The position numbers were made by a program, and so were the translations under genes. The notes below the pieces were generated by a model. It did no database searches. It was not told the origin of the DNA and worked only from the letters and a program-made list of their open reading frames with translations. Shown here one piece after another: positions 44,773 to 53,798 of a stretch of 64,000 nt of DNA. Within the stretch, counting starts at the first letter, position 1. Every line of letters begins with the position of its first letter. This DNA comes from CAWHQZ01 sp963831645 (GTDB taxonomy: Bacteria > Pseudomonadota > Alphaproteobacteria > Rhizobiales > Aestuariivirgaceae), in assembly GCA_963831645.1 (NCBI GenBank), contig CAWHQZ010000014.1:1-64000 (forward strand), read 5' to 3'.

Positions 44773-45735
44773 GTGCTGGCAGTGGTTTTGATCGACTACA
44801 TCATTGGCCGACTATTGCAGATGGTCCCCGTGATCATCGGGGTAAGCTTGATCGCCTTTCTGTCGATCCACTTCGTCCCCGGCGATCCCGTCCAGATCAT
44901 GATGCACGGTCGCGCGTCGCCCGAGGCGCTGGAGGCGGCCCATGTCAAGCTCGGCCTCGACCAACCGCTCCTCGTCCAGTACCGGCAGTTCATCGGCAAC
45001 GCCGCCATGGGCGACCTCGGCACCTCGATCATCCAGAACGCGGACGTTGCCAAGATCATCGGCGAGCGGCTTTGGCCGAGCCTCTATCTGCTTCTGGCAA
45101 GCGCGCTTCTCGCGGTGATGATCGCCGTGCCGCTTTCGGTGCTTGCGGCCCGGCGTAGCGACCAGCCGGTGGACCACATAATCCGGCTCGCCGGTATTGT
45201 CGGCTTTGCGATGCCGCCGTTTTGGGTTGGCATCCTCCTGATGCTGCTCTTCGGGATCGGTCTCGACTGGTTCCCGATCTCCGGCTTCGGCAAGACCTTC
45301 CTCGATCGGCTCCACCATCTGTTCTTGCCGGCCCTCACGATCGCGCTGTTTCTCGCCCCCATCCTCGTTCAGTCGCTGCGCTCCGCGATGCTCGACGTAA
45401 TGACGTCCGAATACATCGAGGTAGCGCGCGCCAAGGGTCTGGGCCCCTGGCGCATCCTGGTGAAACACGCGCTGCGAAATGCGCTCATCCCGGTTGTTAC
45501 GATCCTGGCGGTGAATATCGGCTGGTTGTTGAGCGGAGCCGTGGTGGTCGAGTACCTGTTCTCCTTCCCCGGCCTCGGGTCGCTGCTGGTGCGGGCCGTG
45601 GGCTACCGCGATTACCCTGTCATCCAGGGATTGTCGCTGGTGTTCGCTGTGCTGGTCATGGTGGTCAACCTGCTTGCTGATCTGAGCTACATGCTCATCG
45701 ATCGGCGGGTGCTGAAGGCCTCATCGAGGTCATGA
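44773..45735 (+). CDS. Peptide ABC transporter permease (DppB-like)
   Basis: A 320-residue inner-membrane permease with about six hydrophobic segments. The N-terminal IIGRLLQMVPVIIGVSLIAF and the loop EYIEVARAKGLGPWRILVKHALRNALIPV (the ATPase contact) are diagnostic of the DppB/OppB family. Start is GTG 44773, or possibly a few codons later. The stop overlaps the next ATG (ATGA). Confidence 0.87.
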   Translation: MLAVVLIDYIIGRLLQMVPVIIGVSLIAFLSIHFVPGDPVQIMMHGRASPEALEAAHVKLGLDQPLLVQYRQFIGNAAMGDLGTSIIQNADVAKIIGERLWPSLYLLLASALLAVMIAVPLSVLAARRSDQPVDHIIRLAGIVGFAMPPFWVGILLMLLFGIGLDWFPISGFGKTFLDRLHHLFLPALTIALFLAPILVQSLRSAMLDVMTSEYIEVARAKGLGPWRILVKHALRNALIPVVTILAVNIGWLLSGAVVVEYLFSFPGLGSLLVRAVGYRDYPVIQGLSLVFAVLVMVVNLLADLSYMLIDRRVLKASSRS

Positions 45736-46601
45736 GCGTGCTTACCCAGGCTGTGACGCTGCCGCAGCGGGTCTCCGGTGAACTTGCGCGTTGGCCGGCA
45801 ACCCTCATGTCGGGCACGGCCATACTCGTGGCGATCGTTCTGGCGGGCCTCTTCGCACCGGTCCTGACATCCTATGATCCGTACAGTCAGGATCTCGCCA
45901 ACGCCCTGCAGCCGCCGAGCTGGATACATCCCTTCGGCACCGATAACTTCGGCCGCGACGTCCTTACGCGTGTGATTTACGGTATCCGCGTCGATCTGCC
46001 GATCGGCTTCTTCACCACCTACGTGCCGCTGACCTACGGCATCGTGCTCGGGGCGCTTGCCGGCTACTTCGGCGGCCTGTTCGACGGCGTATTGATGCGC
46101 ATTCTCGACGTCACGGTGGCCTTCCCGTTCCTCGTGCTCATCATCGTGATCGTCGCGATCCTCGGCCCGGGCATGCAGAACATCTACATCGCGATATTCC
46201 TTGCCGCCTGGACCATGTATGCGCGCCTCGCCCGCTCGGAGATGCTGGTTGAACGCGGCAAGGACTACGTGCTGGCAGCGCGCACTCTGGGTTATGGATC
46301 CGGGCGCATCATATTCCGCCACGCGCTTCCCAATATCGTCAACTCTTCGATCGTCTTCTCGATGTCCGACTTTGTGCTCAACATCCTGCTGATCTCGGGC
46401 TTGAGCTTCCTTGGCCTCGGTGTGGCGCCGCCCATTCCAGAGTGGGGCGCCATGATCGCCGAGGGCCGAGACTTCATTTTCGACGCCTGGTGGATCAGCA
46501 CCTTGCCCGGGCTAGCTATCGTCGTCACCGGCACCGGGTTGAGCCTCATCGGCGACGGCCTCGCACAGCGTTTGGGCGAGCGCCGGCACGCCCTCCTGTA
46601 G
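45732..46601 (+). CDS. Peptide ABC transporter permease (DppC-like)
   Basis: A 289-residue partner permease. The N-terminal cytoplasmic part (PQRVSGELARWPATLM) precedes the first membrane segment; HPFGTDNFGRDVLTRVIYGIR and DYVLAARTLGYGSGRIIFRHALPN (ATPase contact loop) are typical of DppC. The ATG overlaps the dppB-like stop by four bases, so the two subunits are co-translated. Confidence 0.87.
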   Translation: MSVLTQAVTLPQRVSGELARWPATLMSGTAILVAIVLAGLFAPVLTSYDPYSQDLANALQPPSWIHPFGTDNFGRDVLTRVIYGIRVDLPIGFFTTYVPLTYGIVLGALAGYFGGLFDGVLMRILDVTVAFPFLVLIIVIVAILGPGMQNIYIAIFLAAWTMYARLARSEMLVERGKDYVLAARTLGYGSGRIIFRHALPNIVNSSIVFSMSDFVLNILLISGLSFLGLGVAPPIPEWGAMIAEGRDFIFDAWWISTLPGLAIVVTGTGLSLIGDGLAQRLGERRHALL

Positions 46602-46609
46602 ATCCGTCA

Positions 46610-47641
46610 ATGGCCGCGGTCATCGAAACGCCGACGGCACGGCATGCAGCCTTGCCCGCATCCATCCTTGAGGTGGCGGATCTGATCGTCGAGTTCCGCC
46701 AAGGCAAGGGTCGCGTGATTGCTGCCAATCGTGTTTCGCTCTCCGTCCGCCACGGAGAGACTCTCGGTATCGTCGGCGAATCCGGCAGCGGCAAGTCAGT
46801 GCTCTGCCGCACCATCCTGCGCCTGTTGCCATCGCCACCTGCCTTCGTCCGCGCGGGAAGTATCTGGTTCGGCAGCATGGACCTTCTCGCCCTTCCAGAA
46901 TCGCGCATGCGCGAGATTCGCGGGGCAGAAATCGCCATGATCTTTCAAAACCCAATGAGTGCACTTAACCCGGTCTGGCCGATCGGCGACCAAGTGAGCG
47001 AGGGCCTACGGGTGCATCAGGGCCTCGGGCACCGCGCGGCGCGCGAGCGAGCCATCGAGCTCTTGCATCAGGTCGGAATCCCGAGCCCGGAGCTGCGCGT
47101 CGACGAATATCCGCACCAGTGGTCGGGGGGCATGGTGCAGCGCGCGGTCATCGCGATGGCCTTAGCCAACAGACCGAAGCTCATATTGGCAGACGAGCCA
47201 ACCACGGCCCTCGACGTTACCATTCAAGACCAAATTCTGGCACTGCTCATGGACTTGCAACAAGCCGGCGGCATGTCTCTCGTGCTGGTCTCTCACGACA
47301 TGGCAGTGGTGGCGGAAACCTGCGACCGAGTAGCCGTGATGTATGCCGGGCGGATCGTGGAGCTGACGGACACCGCGACCATCTTCCGAGATCCCCGGCA
47401 CCCTTATACCCTGGGTTTGATGCGTTCGATCCCGCGGATCGATGGCGCCGTAAACCGGCTGGAACCAATTCCAGGCCAGCCGCCAAACCTGTCAACCCTG
47501 CCGCCGGGCTGTTCCTTCGCGCCGCGCTGCCGTTTTGCCGCGCCCGAGTGCCGCACCACCGAGCCCGTCTTACGCGAGGTAACACCCGGCCATTTCAGCG
47601 CATGCCTCTATCCCGAGCGCCTGGATGGGATCGCTCCCTGA
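46610..47641 (+). CDS. Peptide ABC transporter ATPase (DppD-like)
   Basis: A 343-residue ATPase. Walker A GESGSGKS, signature SGGMVQRAVIAMAL, Walker B LILADEPTTALD, and a C-terminal oligopeptide domain with Cys residues (PPGCSFAPRCRFAAPEC) that ligand a [4Fe-4S] cluster in some DppD proteins. The ATG at 46610 was chosen because the upstream frame lies in the permease gene. The stop overlaps the next start (TGATG). Confidence 0.87.
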   Translation: MAAVIETPTARHAALPASILEVADLIVEFRQGKGRVIAANRVSLSVRHGETLGIVGESGSGKSVLCRTILRLLPSPPAFVRAGSIWFGSMDLLALPESRMREIRGAEIAMIFQNPMSALNPVWPIGDQVSEGLRVHQGLGHRAARERAIELLHQVGIPSPELRVDEYPHQWSGGMVQRAVIAMALANRPKLILADEPTTALDVTIQDQILALLMDLQQAGGMSLVLVSHDMAVVAETCDRVAVMYAGRIVELTDTATIFRDPRHPYTLGLMRSIPRIDGAVNRLEPIPGQPPNLSTLPPGCSFAPRCRFAAPECRTTEPVLREVTPGHFSACLYPERLDGIAP

Positions 47642-48630
47642 TGGGCGGCGATGGCGACATTCTGCTCGCTGTCCAGGATCTGGTGGTCGAGTTTCCGCGC
47701 CAGCGCTCCCTGATCGATCTTCTTACCGGCCGGCCCGCCGCCACGGCGCGAGCGGTCGATGGAGTCAACCTCGACATCCGCGCCCACGAGACTATGGGTC
47801 TGGTCGGCGAGAGCGGAAGCGGCAAGACGACGCTCGGTCGCGCCATCCTCGGGCTCCACCGTCCCTCCGCAGGCCGGGTGATGTTCCGCGGCCGCGACAT
47901 TGCCGACACCGATCCGGCCGCGCGGCGGGCGTTGCGCCGCGACCTGCAGATGGTGTTTCAGAATCCCTTTTCCTCGCTCAATCCGCGCCTCACGGTGACG
48001 CAAACAATCGGGGAAGCCTTGCGCTTCCATCGTATAATGCCCGACGCGGCAGTGCCGGCGGAAATCCGGCGATTGCTGCGTCTGGTAGGCCTTGCGGAGG
48101 AGATGGCGGCGCGATCGCCCCGCGCGCTCAGCGGCGGCCAGTGCCAGCGTGTCGGCCTGGCCCGCGCCTTGAGCGTGCGCCCAGCCATGCTGGTGCTTGA
48201 CGAGCCGGTGGCCGCTCTCGATGTCTCGATCCAGGCCCAGGTCCTCAACCTGCTCGAAGAACTGCGGGGTGAACTTGGGCTCACCATGCTTTTCATCGCC
48301 CACGAGCTCTCCGTTGTGAAGCACATGTCGCACCGGGTCGCCGTCATGTATCTGGGCAGGATCGTCGAGATCGGCACCGGCGGGGAGATTTTCGCGCGAC
48401 CGGCCCACCCCTATACCCAGAGCCTCCTGGCTGCGGTGCCGCGCCTGGGCACCCAGAAGCGCCGTCGGCAGGCCGTACTTCAGGGCGACATTCCGAGCCC
48501 CTACAATGTGCCGTCGGGCTGCCGCTTCCGGACCCGTTGCCCGAACGCTCAAGCGATCTGCCGCACGGTAGCACCACCCACCGTGCGCCTCTCCCCGACC
48601 CATTTCGCGGACTGCCATTTCGTGACCTGA
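47641..48630 (+). CDS. Peptide ABC transporter ATPase (DppF-like)
   Basis: A 329-residue second ATPase of the importer. Walker A GESGSGKT, signature LSGGQCQRVGLARAL, Walker B MLVLDEPVAALD, and the C-terminal Cys-containing oligopeptide domain (PSGCRFRTRCPNAQAIC). The one-base overlap with the DppD-like gene fixes the start at 47641; a nearby ATG at 47602 lies inside that gene. About 170 bases separate it from ecm. Confidence 0.87.
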   Translation: MGGDGDILLAVQDLVVEFPRQRSLIDLLTGRPAATARAVDGVNLDIRAHETMGLVGESGSGKTTLGRAILGLHRPSAGRVMFRGRDIADTDPAARRALRRDLQMVFQNPFSSLNPRLTVTQTIGEALRFHRIMPDAAVPAEIRRLLRLVGLAEEMAARSPRALSGGQCQRVGLARALSVRPAMLVLDEPVAALDVSIQAQVLNLLEELRGELGLTMLFIAHELSVVKHMSHRVAVMYLGRIVEIGTGGEIFARPAHPYTQSLLAAVPRLGTQKRRRQAVLQGDIPSPYNVPSGCRFRTRCPNAQAICRTVAPPTVRLSPTHFADCHFVT

Positions 48631-48799
48631 CCGGCGACTTTGCACTGCTGCTGTTCTGTTTGCGGTCCCCGCCGCAGCGCAAGCTATCGTGCCTTTGCTT
48701 GCCGGAAGTGGTCCGTGTCCAGGGCCGGGATCGGATGAAGGCAGCGGTGACACCGTTCTGGTTGCGGCGCAACGGAGGCCATGCTTCGATCCCGGGATC

Positions 48800-50845
48800 A
48801 TGCGTGAGCCTCCCTGGATATTCCGGACCTACGCGGGTCACTCCTCGGCGCGGGACAGCAACCGGCTGTTCCACGGAAACCTCGGCAAGGGCCAGACCGG
48901 CCTTTCGGTCGCCTTCGATCTGCCGACGCAGACCGGCTACGACAGCGATCATCCGCTGGCGCGGGGCGAGGTCGGGCGGGTCGGCGTGCCGATCTCGCAC
49001 ATCGGCGACATGCGCAGCCTTTTCGAGGGCATTCCGCTCCAGCGGATGAACACCTCGATGACCATCAACGCCACGGCCGCCTGGCTGCTCGCCCTGTACG
49101 TGGTGGTGGCCGACGAGCAGGGGGCCGACCGGGCAGCACTCGCTGGAACCACCCAGAACGACATCATCAAGGAGTATCTGTCGCGCGGAACCTACGTATT
49201 TCCGCCCGAGCCGTCGCTGAAACTCACGCTCGACACCATCGCTTTCGCGGCCCGCCGGCTGCCGAAATGGAATCCCGTGAACGTCTGCTCCTACCACCTC
49301 CAGGAGGCGGGGGCGACGACCGCGCAGGAGCTTGCCTACGCGCTCGCGACGGCGATCGCGATCGTCGACGCGGCGAGGACGCGCGGAGACATCGAAGCCT
49401 CCCAGCTGCCGCAGATCGTCGGCCGCATGAGCTTCTTCGTCAACGCCGGCCTCAAGTTCGTTTCCGAGCTGTGCAAGATGCGCGCCTTCGTCGAGCTGTG
49501 GGATGACATCTGCCTTCGCCGCTATGGCGTGGAGGATGAAAAGCTCCGGCGCTTTCGCTACGGCGTGCAGGTGAACTCGCTCGGTCTCACCGAGCAGCAG
49601 CCGGAGAACAACGTCTATCGCATCCTGCTCGAGATGCTGGCGGTGGTGCTGTCGAAAAAGGCCCGCGCCCGCGCCGTCCAGCTGCCGGCGTGGAACGAGG
49701 CGTTCGGCCTGCCGCGCCCATGGGACCAGCAATGGTCGCTGCGCATGCAGCAGATCGTCGTCCATGAAACCGACCTGCTCGACTTCGAAGACATCTTCGA
49801 CGGCTCGCCGGTGATCGCTGCGCGGGTGAAGGCGCTGAAGGACGAAGCGAACCAGGAGCTCGAGTGGGTCCTCGACATGGGCGGCGCCGTCAAGGCCGTC
49901 GAGCTGGGCTACATGAAACGCCGGCTCGTGGAAGCGAACGAGGCGCGTCTGGCGGCCATCGAGACCGGGGCCACCACCGTCGTCGGCGTCAACGCCTATA
50001 CCGACAGCGAAATCTCGCCGCTGTCAGGGAGCGAGGACCTCCCGGCCGTGGCCGTCGCCGACGATGTCGCGCAGGAACAGATCGGACGCCTCAAGGCATG
50101 GCGCGACCGGCGCGACGCACCCGCCGTCCGGGCCGCACTCGCCGAGCTGCGGCGCGCTGCCGCGGAAGGCCGCAACGTCATGGAGCCGTCGATCGCCTGC
50201 GCACGGGCGGGTGTCACCACGGGGGAGTGGGGCGCCACGCTACGCCAGGTTTTTGGCGAATACCGGGCGCCCACCGGAGTGGAACTGCGTTCACATTCGC
50301 GCTCGGCGCCGGGCTTGCGCGACCGGGTGGCGGCGCTGGCAGCCCGGCTCGGGACGCCGGTTCGCTTCCTCGTCGGCAAGCCCGGGCTCGACGGACACTC
50401 GAACGGAGCAGAGCAGATCGCGTTGCGCGCTGCCGGCTGCGGCATGGAAGTCAGCTACGACGGCATCCGCCAGACGCCGGAGGAAATCGCCCGGGCTGCC
50501 AAGGATCGCGAGGTGCACCTGGTGGGGCTGTCGATCCTGTCCGGCTCCCACGTTCCCGTGGTGCGTGAAGTCATGAACCGGCTGCGCGAGATCGGCATGG
50601 GACAGGCGCCGGTGGTGGTCGGCGGCATCATACCGGCGCGCGACATCGCCATCCTCAAGCAGTGCGGCGCGGCGGCGGTCTACACGCCCAGGGACTTCGC
50701 TCTCGACCGAATTCTGTCGGAGCTCATCACCCTCATCGAAGAGCGCCAGGCCGCCGGAGAACCACAAAAAAGCCCCGATCCCGTCCGTCGGCGCCAATCG
50801 GCTCCTCGCCGCAATGTACCTGCTCGGCGGCGCGCGCGGCGGTGA
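48800..50845 (+). CDS. ecm: Ethylmalonyl-CoA mutase (MeaA)
   Basis: A B12-dependent mutase of about 681 residues that converts (2R)-ethylmalonyl-CoA to (2S)-methylsuccinyl-CoA. The N-terminal catalytic barrel begins EPPWIFRTYAGHSSARDSN; AFDLPTQTGYDSDHPLARGEVG is characteristic of MeaA. The C-terminal cobalamin domain has the ligand motif KPGLDGHSNGAEQ. The ATG at 48800 is supported by family similarity. The last 30 residues (SPDPVRRRQSAPRR) look unnatural and run 113 bases into the convergent methyltransferase gene, so the true end may be earlier. Confidence 0.92.
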   Translation: MREPPWIFRTYAGHSSARDSNRLFHGNLGKGQTGLSVAFDLPTQTGYDSDHPLARGEVGRVGVPISHIGDMRSLFEGIPLQRMNTSMTINATAAWLLALYVVVADEQGADRAALAGTTQNDIIKEYLSRGTYVFPPEPSLKLTLDTIAFAARRLPKWNPVNVCSYHLQEAGATTAQELAYALATAIAIVDAARTRGDIEASQLPQIVGRMSFFVNAGLKFVSELCKMRAFVELWDDICLRRYGVEDEKLRRFRYGVQVNSLGLTEQQPENNVYRILLEMLAVVLSKKARARAVQLPAWNEAFGLPRPWDQQWSLRMQQIVVHETDLLDFEDIFDGSPVIAARVKALKDEANQELEWVLDMGGAVKAVELGYMKRRLVEANEARLAAIETGATTVVGVNAYTDSEISPLSGSEDLPAVAVADDVAQEQIGRLKAWRDRRDAPAVRAALAELRRAAAEGRNVMEPSIACARAGVTTGEWGATLRQVFGEYRAPTGVELRSHSRSAPGLRDRVAALAARLGTPVRFLVGKPGLDGHSNGAEQIALRAAGCGMEVSYDGIRQTPEEIARAAKDREVHLVGLSILSGSHVPVVREVMNRLREIGMGQAPVVVGGIIPARDIAILKQCGAAAVYTPRDFALDRILSELITLIEERQAAGEPQKSPDPVRRRQSAPRRNVPARRRARR

Positions 50846-51374
50846 GCCGGGCGATCTTCGTTTCGAATCCGCCCCGCGACCAGAAGCCGCTGCCTACCAC
50901 GAAGGTGAAAAGTCCGCCCGGCCGGACGAGGCCGAGCAGCCCCGGCAACGGGCGGGCATCGACGTGTCCGGCGGTGAAGGTGCCGGCCGACAGGAGAGCG
51001 TCGTAGCTTTCAGGTGCGAGCGTCAGCGGCTGCAACAGATCAGCGGCCACGAGGCGCCGGTAGATGCCGCGCCGCCGCGCCACCTCGAGCATGCCGGGAG
51101 AGAGATCGAGACCGTCGATGGTGGTGAAACCCAGTTTGTGGAGCTCGGTTCCGGCAGCGCCGGTGCCGCAGCCGACATCCAGGATGCGGATCGCGGGATC
51201 GATCGTGAAGCGGTGCAGCAGCGCCGCGATGCGGGCGGTGCCGGTAATGCGCAGCGTCGCGTAGATGTCCTCGTCATAGGTTGGCGCCCAGGCGTCGTAG
51301 AGGCGCCGGGCTTCGCCGGCGCTGGCGAGAGCGCGGGCGCGGGCAAGGAACGTATTCACATCGGGACGCGGCAT
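50733..51374 (-). CDS. Class I SAM-dependent methyltransferase
   Basis: A 213-residue methyltransferase. Motif I is ILDVGCGTGAAGTEL (about residue 68), followed by DGLDLSPGMLEVARRRGIY, and LVRPGGLFTFVVGSGFW is motif III. It resembles the small methyltransferases acting on metabolites; substrate unknown. Its 3' end overlaps the annotated end of ecm, tail to tail. Confidence 0.8.
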   Translation of the reverse strand: MPRPDVNTFLARARALASAGEARRLYDAWAPTYDEDIYATLRITGTARIAALLHRFTIDPAIRILDVGCGTGAAGTELHKLGFTTIDGLDLSPGMLEVARRRGIYRRLVAADLLQPLTLAPESYDALLSAGTFTAGHVDARPLPGLLGLVRPGGLFTFVVGSGFWSRGGFETKIARLTAARAAEQVHCGEEPIGADGRDRGFFVVLRRPGALR

Positions 51375-51410
51375 CGCAGAGCATGATAGTGGAAGACATG
51401 GCCGGGACGT

Positions 51411-52250
51411 CTACTCAAAACCGAGAGCCTGCCGGATCCTGCCCGGGGTCGCGCCCGAGATCCGCAGGGCGCGCAGCGAGCGGTCACCGGCGCTCTTGGA
51501 AAGCTTGCGGCCGACTTCGTCGCCGATTAGCCGGTGATGATGGTAGACCGGCGTCGGCAATCCCAGGAGATGCTGCAACAGCCGGTGGAGGTGCGTCGCC
51601 TCGAAGAGGTCGAGACCGCGCGTCACGTGGGTGATGCCCTGGAGCGCGTCGTCGATCACTACGGCCAGGTGATAGCTGGTGCCGATGTCCTTGCGCGCGA
51701 TGACCGCATCGCCCCAGCGCGCCGGATCGGCAAGGATGTCCTGGCCGCGCCCCTGATCGGTGAAGCGCAGCGCATTGCCGATATGAGCGAGCGCGAGGGT
51801 CATGTCGAGGCGCAGGCTGTGGGGTTCACCCGCAGCGATACGTGACTGCTGCTCGGCGGGCTTGAGCGCCCTGCAGGTACCGGGATAGAGAGGCGCGCCG
51901 TCCGGATCGCTGCCGCTGCCGGCCGTCAGGGCGACCTGGCGCCGGGTGCAGAAGCAGGGGTAGAGCAGCCCCGCCTCGCGCAGCCTCCGTTGCGCCCTCC
52001 GGTAGGTCGCCATTTCGGCGCTCTGCCGGCGCACCGGACGTTCCCAGCTCAGTCCGAGCCAGGCCAGGTCGTCGTAGATCTGCGCGATGAAGGTTTCACG
52101 GCAGCGCAACGTGTCGATGTCTTCGATGCGCAGCAGAAAGCGGCCGCCGGCAGCCTGCGCGGCCTCCGCGGTGAACAGGGCGGAGAAAGCGTGGCCGAGA
52201 TGCAGTTCGCCGTTGGGGCTTGGGGCGAAGCGGAACGCCGGACGGTTCAT
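51411..52250 (-). CDS. gluQRS: Glutamyl-Q tRNA(Asp) synthetase
   Basis: A 279-residue truncated GluRS-like enzyme that attaches glutamate to queuosine in tRNA-Asp. The class I motifs are HLGHAFS (HIGH, residues 17-23) and KLSKS near residue 253. The anticodon-binding domain of true GluRS is absent, as expected. A zinc-binding CFC segment with a further Cys (YPCFCTRRQ) is present. Located 37 bases from the methyltransferase gene on the same strand. Confidence 0.92.
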   Translation of the reverse strand: MNRPAFRFAPSPNGELHLGHAFSALFTAEAAQAAGGRFLLRIEDIDTLRCRETFIAQIYDDLAWLGLSWERPVRRQSAEMATYRRAQRRLREAGLLYPCFCTRRQVALTAGSGSDPDGAPLYPGTCRALKPAEQQSRIAAGEPHSLRLDMTLALAHIGNALRFTDQGRGQDILADPARWGDAVIARKDIGTSYHLAVVIDDALQGITHVTRGLDLFEATHLHRLLQHLLGLPTPVYHHHRLIGDEVGRKLSKSAGDRSLRALRISGATPGRIRQALGFE

Positions 52251-52325
52251 GCTGCCGCCTTCACCCGCAACCCGTGATTCGACGAGCGAACCGCGAACCG
52301 GATAGGTTCATCCACCCGAACGCCG

Positions 52326-52970
52326 ATGACCTTACGCAGTCTGAAAACCGCCACCGACCTCGAGCAGGGAATCGCCGCGCTATGCCGCATCGAACCGCTT
52401 TTTTCCGACATCCTTGTGCGCGCCGGCACACCTTCGTTGCGCCTGACCGGCGCCGGCTTTCAGGCGCTGGCGGGCATCATCGTCGAGCAATCGATTTCTC
52501 TCAAGGCGGCAGCGGCGATTCACGCACGGCTGACCACACGGGTGCGGCCGTTCGATGCTTCGCGAGTGAGCCGCACGAGGCTCGAGACGCTGCGCGGCAT
52601 CGGTCTTACCAGCGGCAAGGCCCGCGCGATCAAGTCGCTGGCGACGGCGATCGGCAACGGCCGCATCGATCTCGAGGCGATCGCCGGCATGAGCGACGGC
52701 GAGGCCGTGTCGGCGCTCACCAGGCTTCCGGGCATCGGTCCATGGACGGCGCACATCTATCTGCTGAGCGCGCTCGGGCGGCCCGATGCCTGGCCGGCGG
52801 GCGACGTGGCGCTGCAGGTCGCACTCGCGGACGCGTTCCGGCTCGCGCGGCGGCCGTCGGCCTCGGCCATGGAACGCATCAGCGAGCCCTGGCGGCCATG
52901 GCGCGCCGTGGCGGCACGGCTCCTGTGGGCGCACTACCGCTTGATGAAGTCGATGCCGCAAGCGTCGTGA
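52326..52970 (+). CDS. DNA-3-methyladenine glycosylase II (AlkA-like)
   Basis: A 214-residue HhH-GPD glycosylase that removes alkylated purines from DNA. The helix-hairpin-helix is LTRLPGIGPWTAHIYLL (about residues 134-150) followed by the catalytic Asp in AGDVALQVALADAF. Length is that of the short AlkA proteins without the N-terminal domain of E. coli AlkA. Divergent from gluQRS. Confidence 0.88.
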   Translation: MTLRSLKTATDLEQGIAALCRIEPLFSDILVRAGTPSLRLTGAGFQALAGIIVEQSISLKAAAAIHARLTTRVRPFDASRVSRTRLETLRGIGLTSGKARAIKSLATAIGNGRIDLEAIAGMSDGEAVSALTRLPGIGPWTAHIYLLSALGRPDAWPAGDVALQVALADAFRLARRPSASAMERISEPWRPWRAVAARLLWAHYRLMKSMPQAS

Positions 52971-53033
52971 AGACGTCGTGAAGCCGGCCCCCTTCACACC
53001 CCTGTCACACAAGTTATAGTAACGCCGCAAGGT

Positions 53034-53648
53034 GTGACGGCTCCCACCGGAATCAGAGCCCGGGGCCGGGTCAGGAAGCCAAGCAGCGTGACGAGCGCAT
53101 CGCTTTCATTGGAGAGTTGTCCGGCGCTGGTCCTCAACGCGGACTACCGGCCGCTTTCCTACTATCCGCTGTCGCTGTGGTCGTGGCAGGACGCCGTCAA
53201 GGCCGTGTTCATGGATCGCGTCAATATCGTTTCGCACTACGACCGTGTCGTGCACAGCCCGTCGTTCGAGTTCAAGCTGCCGAGCGTGGTGTCGCTCAAG
53301 ACCTTCATCAAGCCGGCGCGCCATCCGGCGTTCACGCGGTTCAACGTCTTTCTGCGCGATCGCTTCTCCTGCCAATATTGCGGCGAGCGCGACGATCTCA
53401 CCTTCGATCACCTCGTGCCGCGCTCGAAGGGCGGACACACGACCTGGAACAATGTCGTCACTGCCTGCGCACCGTGCAATCTGAAGAAGGGCGGACATCT
53501 GCCGAAAGAGGCGCGGATGTGGCCGAGCCAGCTGCCGGTCAGGCCGACGGTGCACGAGTTGCACCGCAACGGCCGGCTGTTTCCCCCCAACTACCTGCAC
53601 GAGAGCTGGCAGGACTATCTCTACTGGGATACCGAGCTCGAGCCGTAG
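53034..53648 (+). CDS. HNH endonuclease
   Basis: A 204-residue HNH nuclease of the housekeeping type found throughout alphaproteobacteria. Zinc Cys pairs CQYCG and CAPCN flank the catalytic DHLVPRSKGGHTTWNN. The N-terminal domain has ALVLNADYRPLSYYPLSLWSWQDA. Family similarity begins at about residue 30, so the start could be GTG 53034 or GTG 53088. Substrate and biological role unknown. Confidence 0.85.
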   Translation: MTAPTGIRARGRVRKPSSVTSASLSLESCPALVLNADYRPLSYYPLSLWSWQDAVKAVFMDRVNIVSHYDRVVHSPSFEFKLPSVVSLKTFIKPARHPAFTRFNVFLRDRFSCQYCGERDDLTFDHLVPRSKGGHTTWNNVVTACAPCNLKKGGHLPKEARMWPSQLPVRPTVHELHRNGRLFPPNYLHESWQDYLYWDTELEP

Positions 53649-53655
53649 AGCATTC

Positions 53656-53757
53656 GGGCATCGTCGTCTCCGCGAAAGCGGGGACCCAATGGTGAATCTC
53701 AACCGCTGCTGCTTCATTGGATCCCTCTTGCGAGGCCTCTTGCGAGGGGATGACGAT
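53656..53757. repeat. Palindromic intergenic repeat, about 100 bases
   Basis: The element begins CATCGTCGTCTCC and ends with GGGGATGACGATG, whose reverse complement CATCGTCATCCCC matches the start in 11 of 13 positions; inner segments ACCCAATG and CATTGGAT also pair. It contains CCGCGAAAGCGGGGACCC, a phrase common in dispersed REP-like repeats of Bradyrhizobium and relatives. It lies between the HNH and the DUF1186 genes. Confidence 0.6.
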
Positions 53758-53798
53758 GTGTTTTGTGGCGGCGTACCGCTGCCGCCTCGGTGCTGCGG

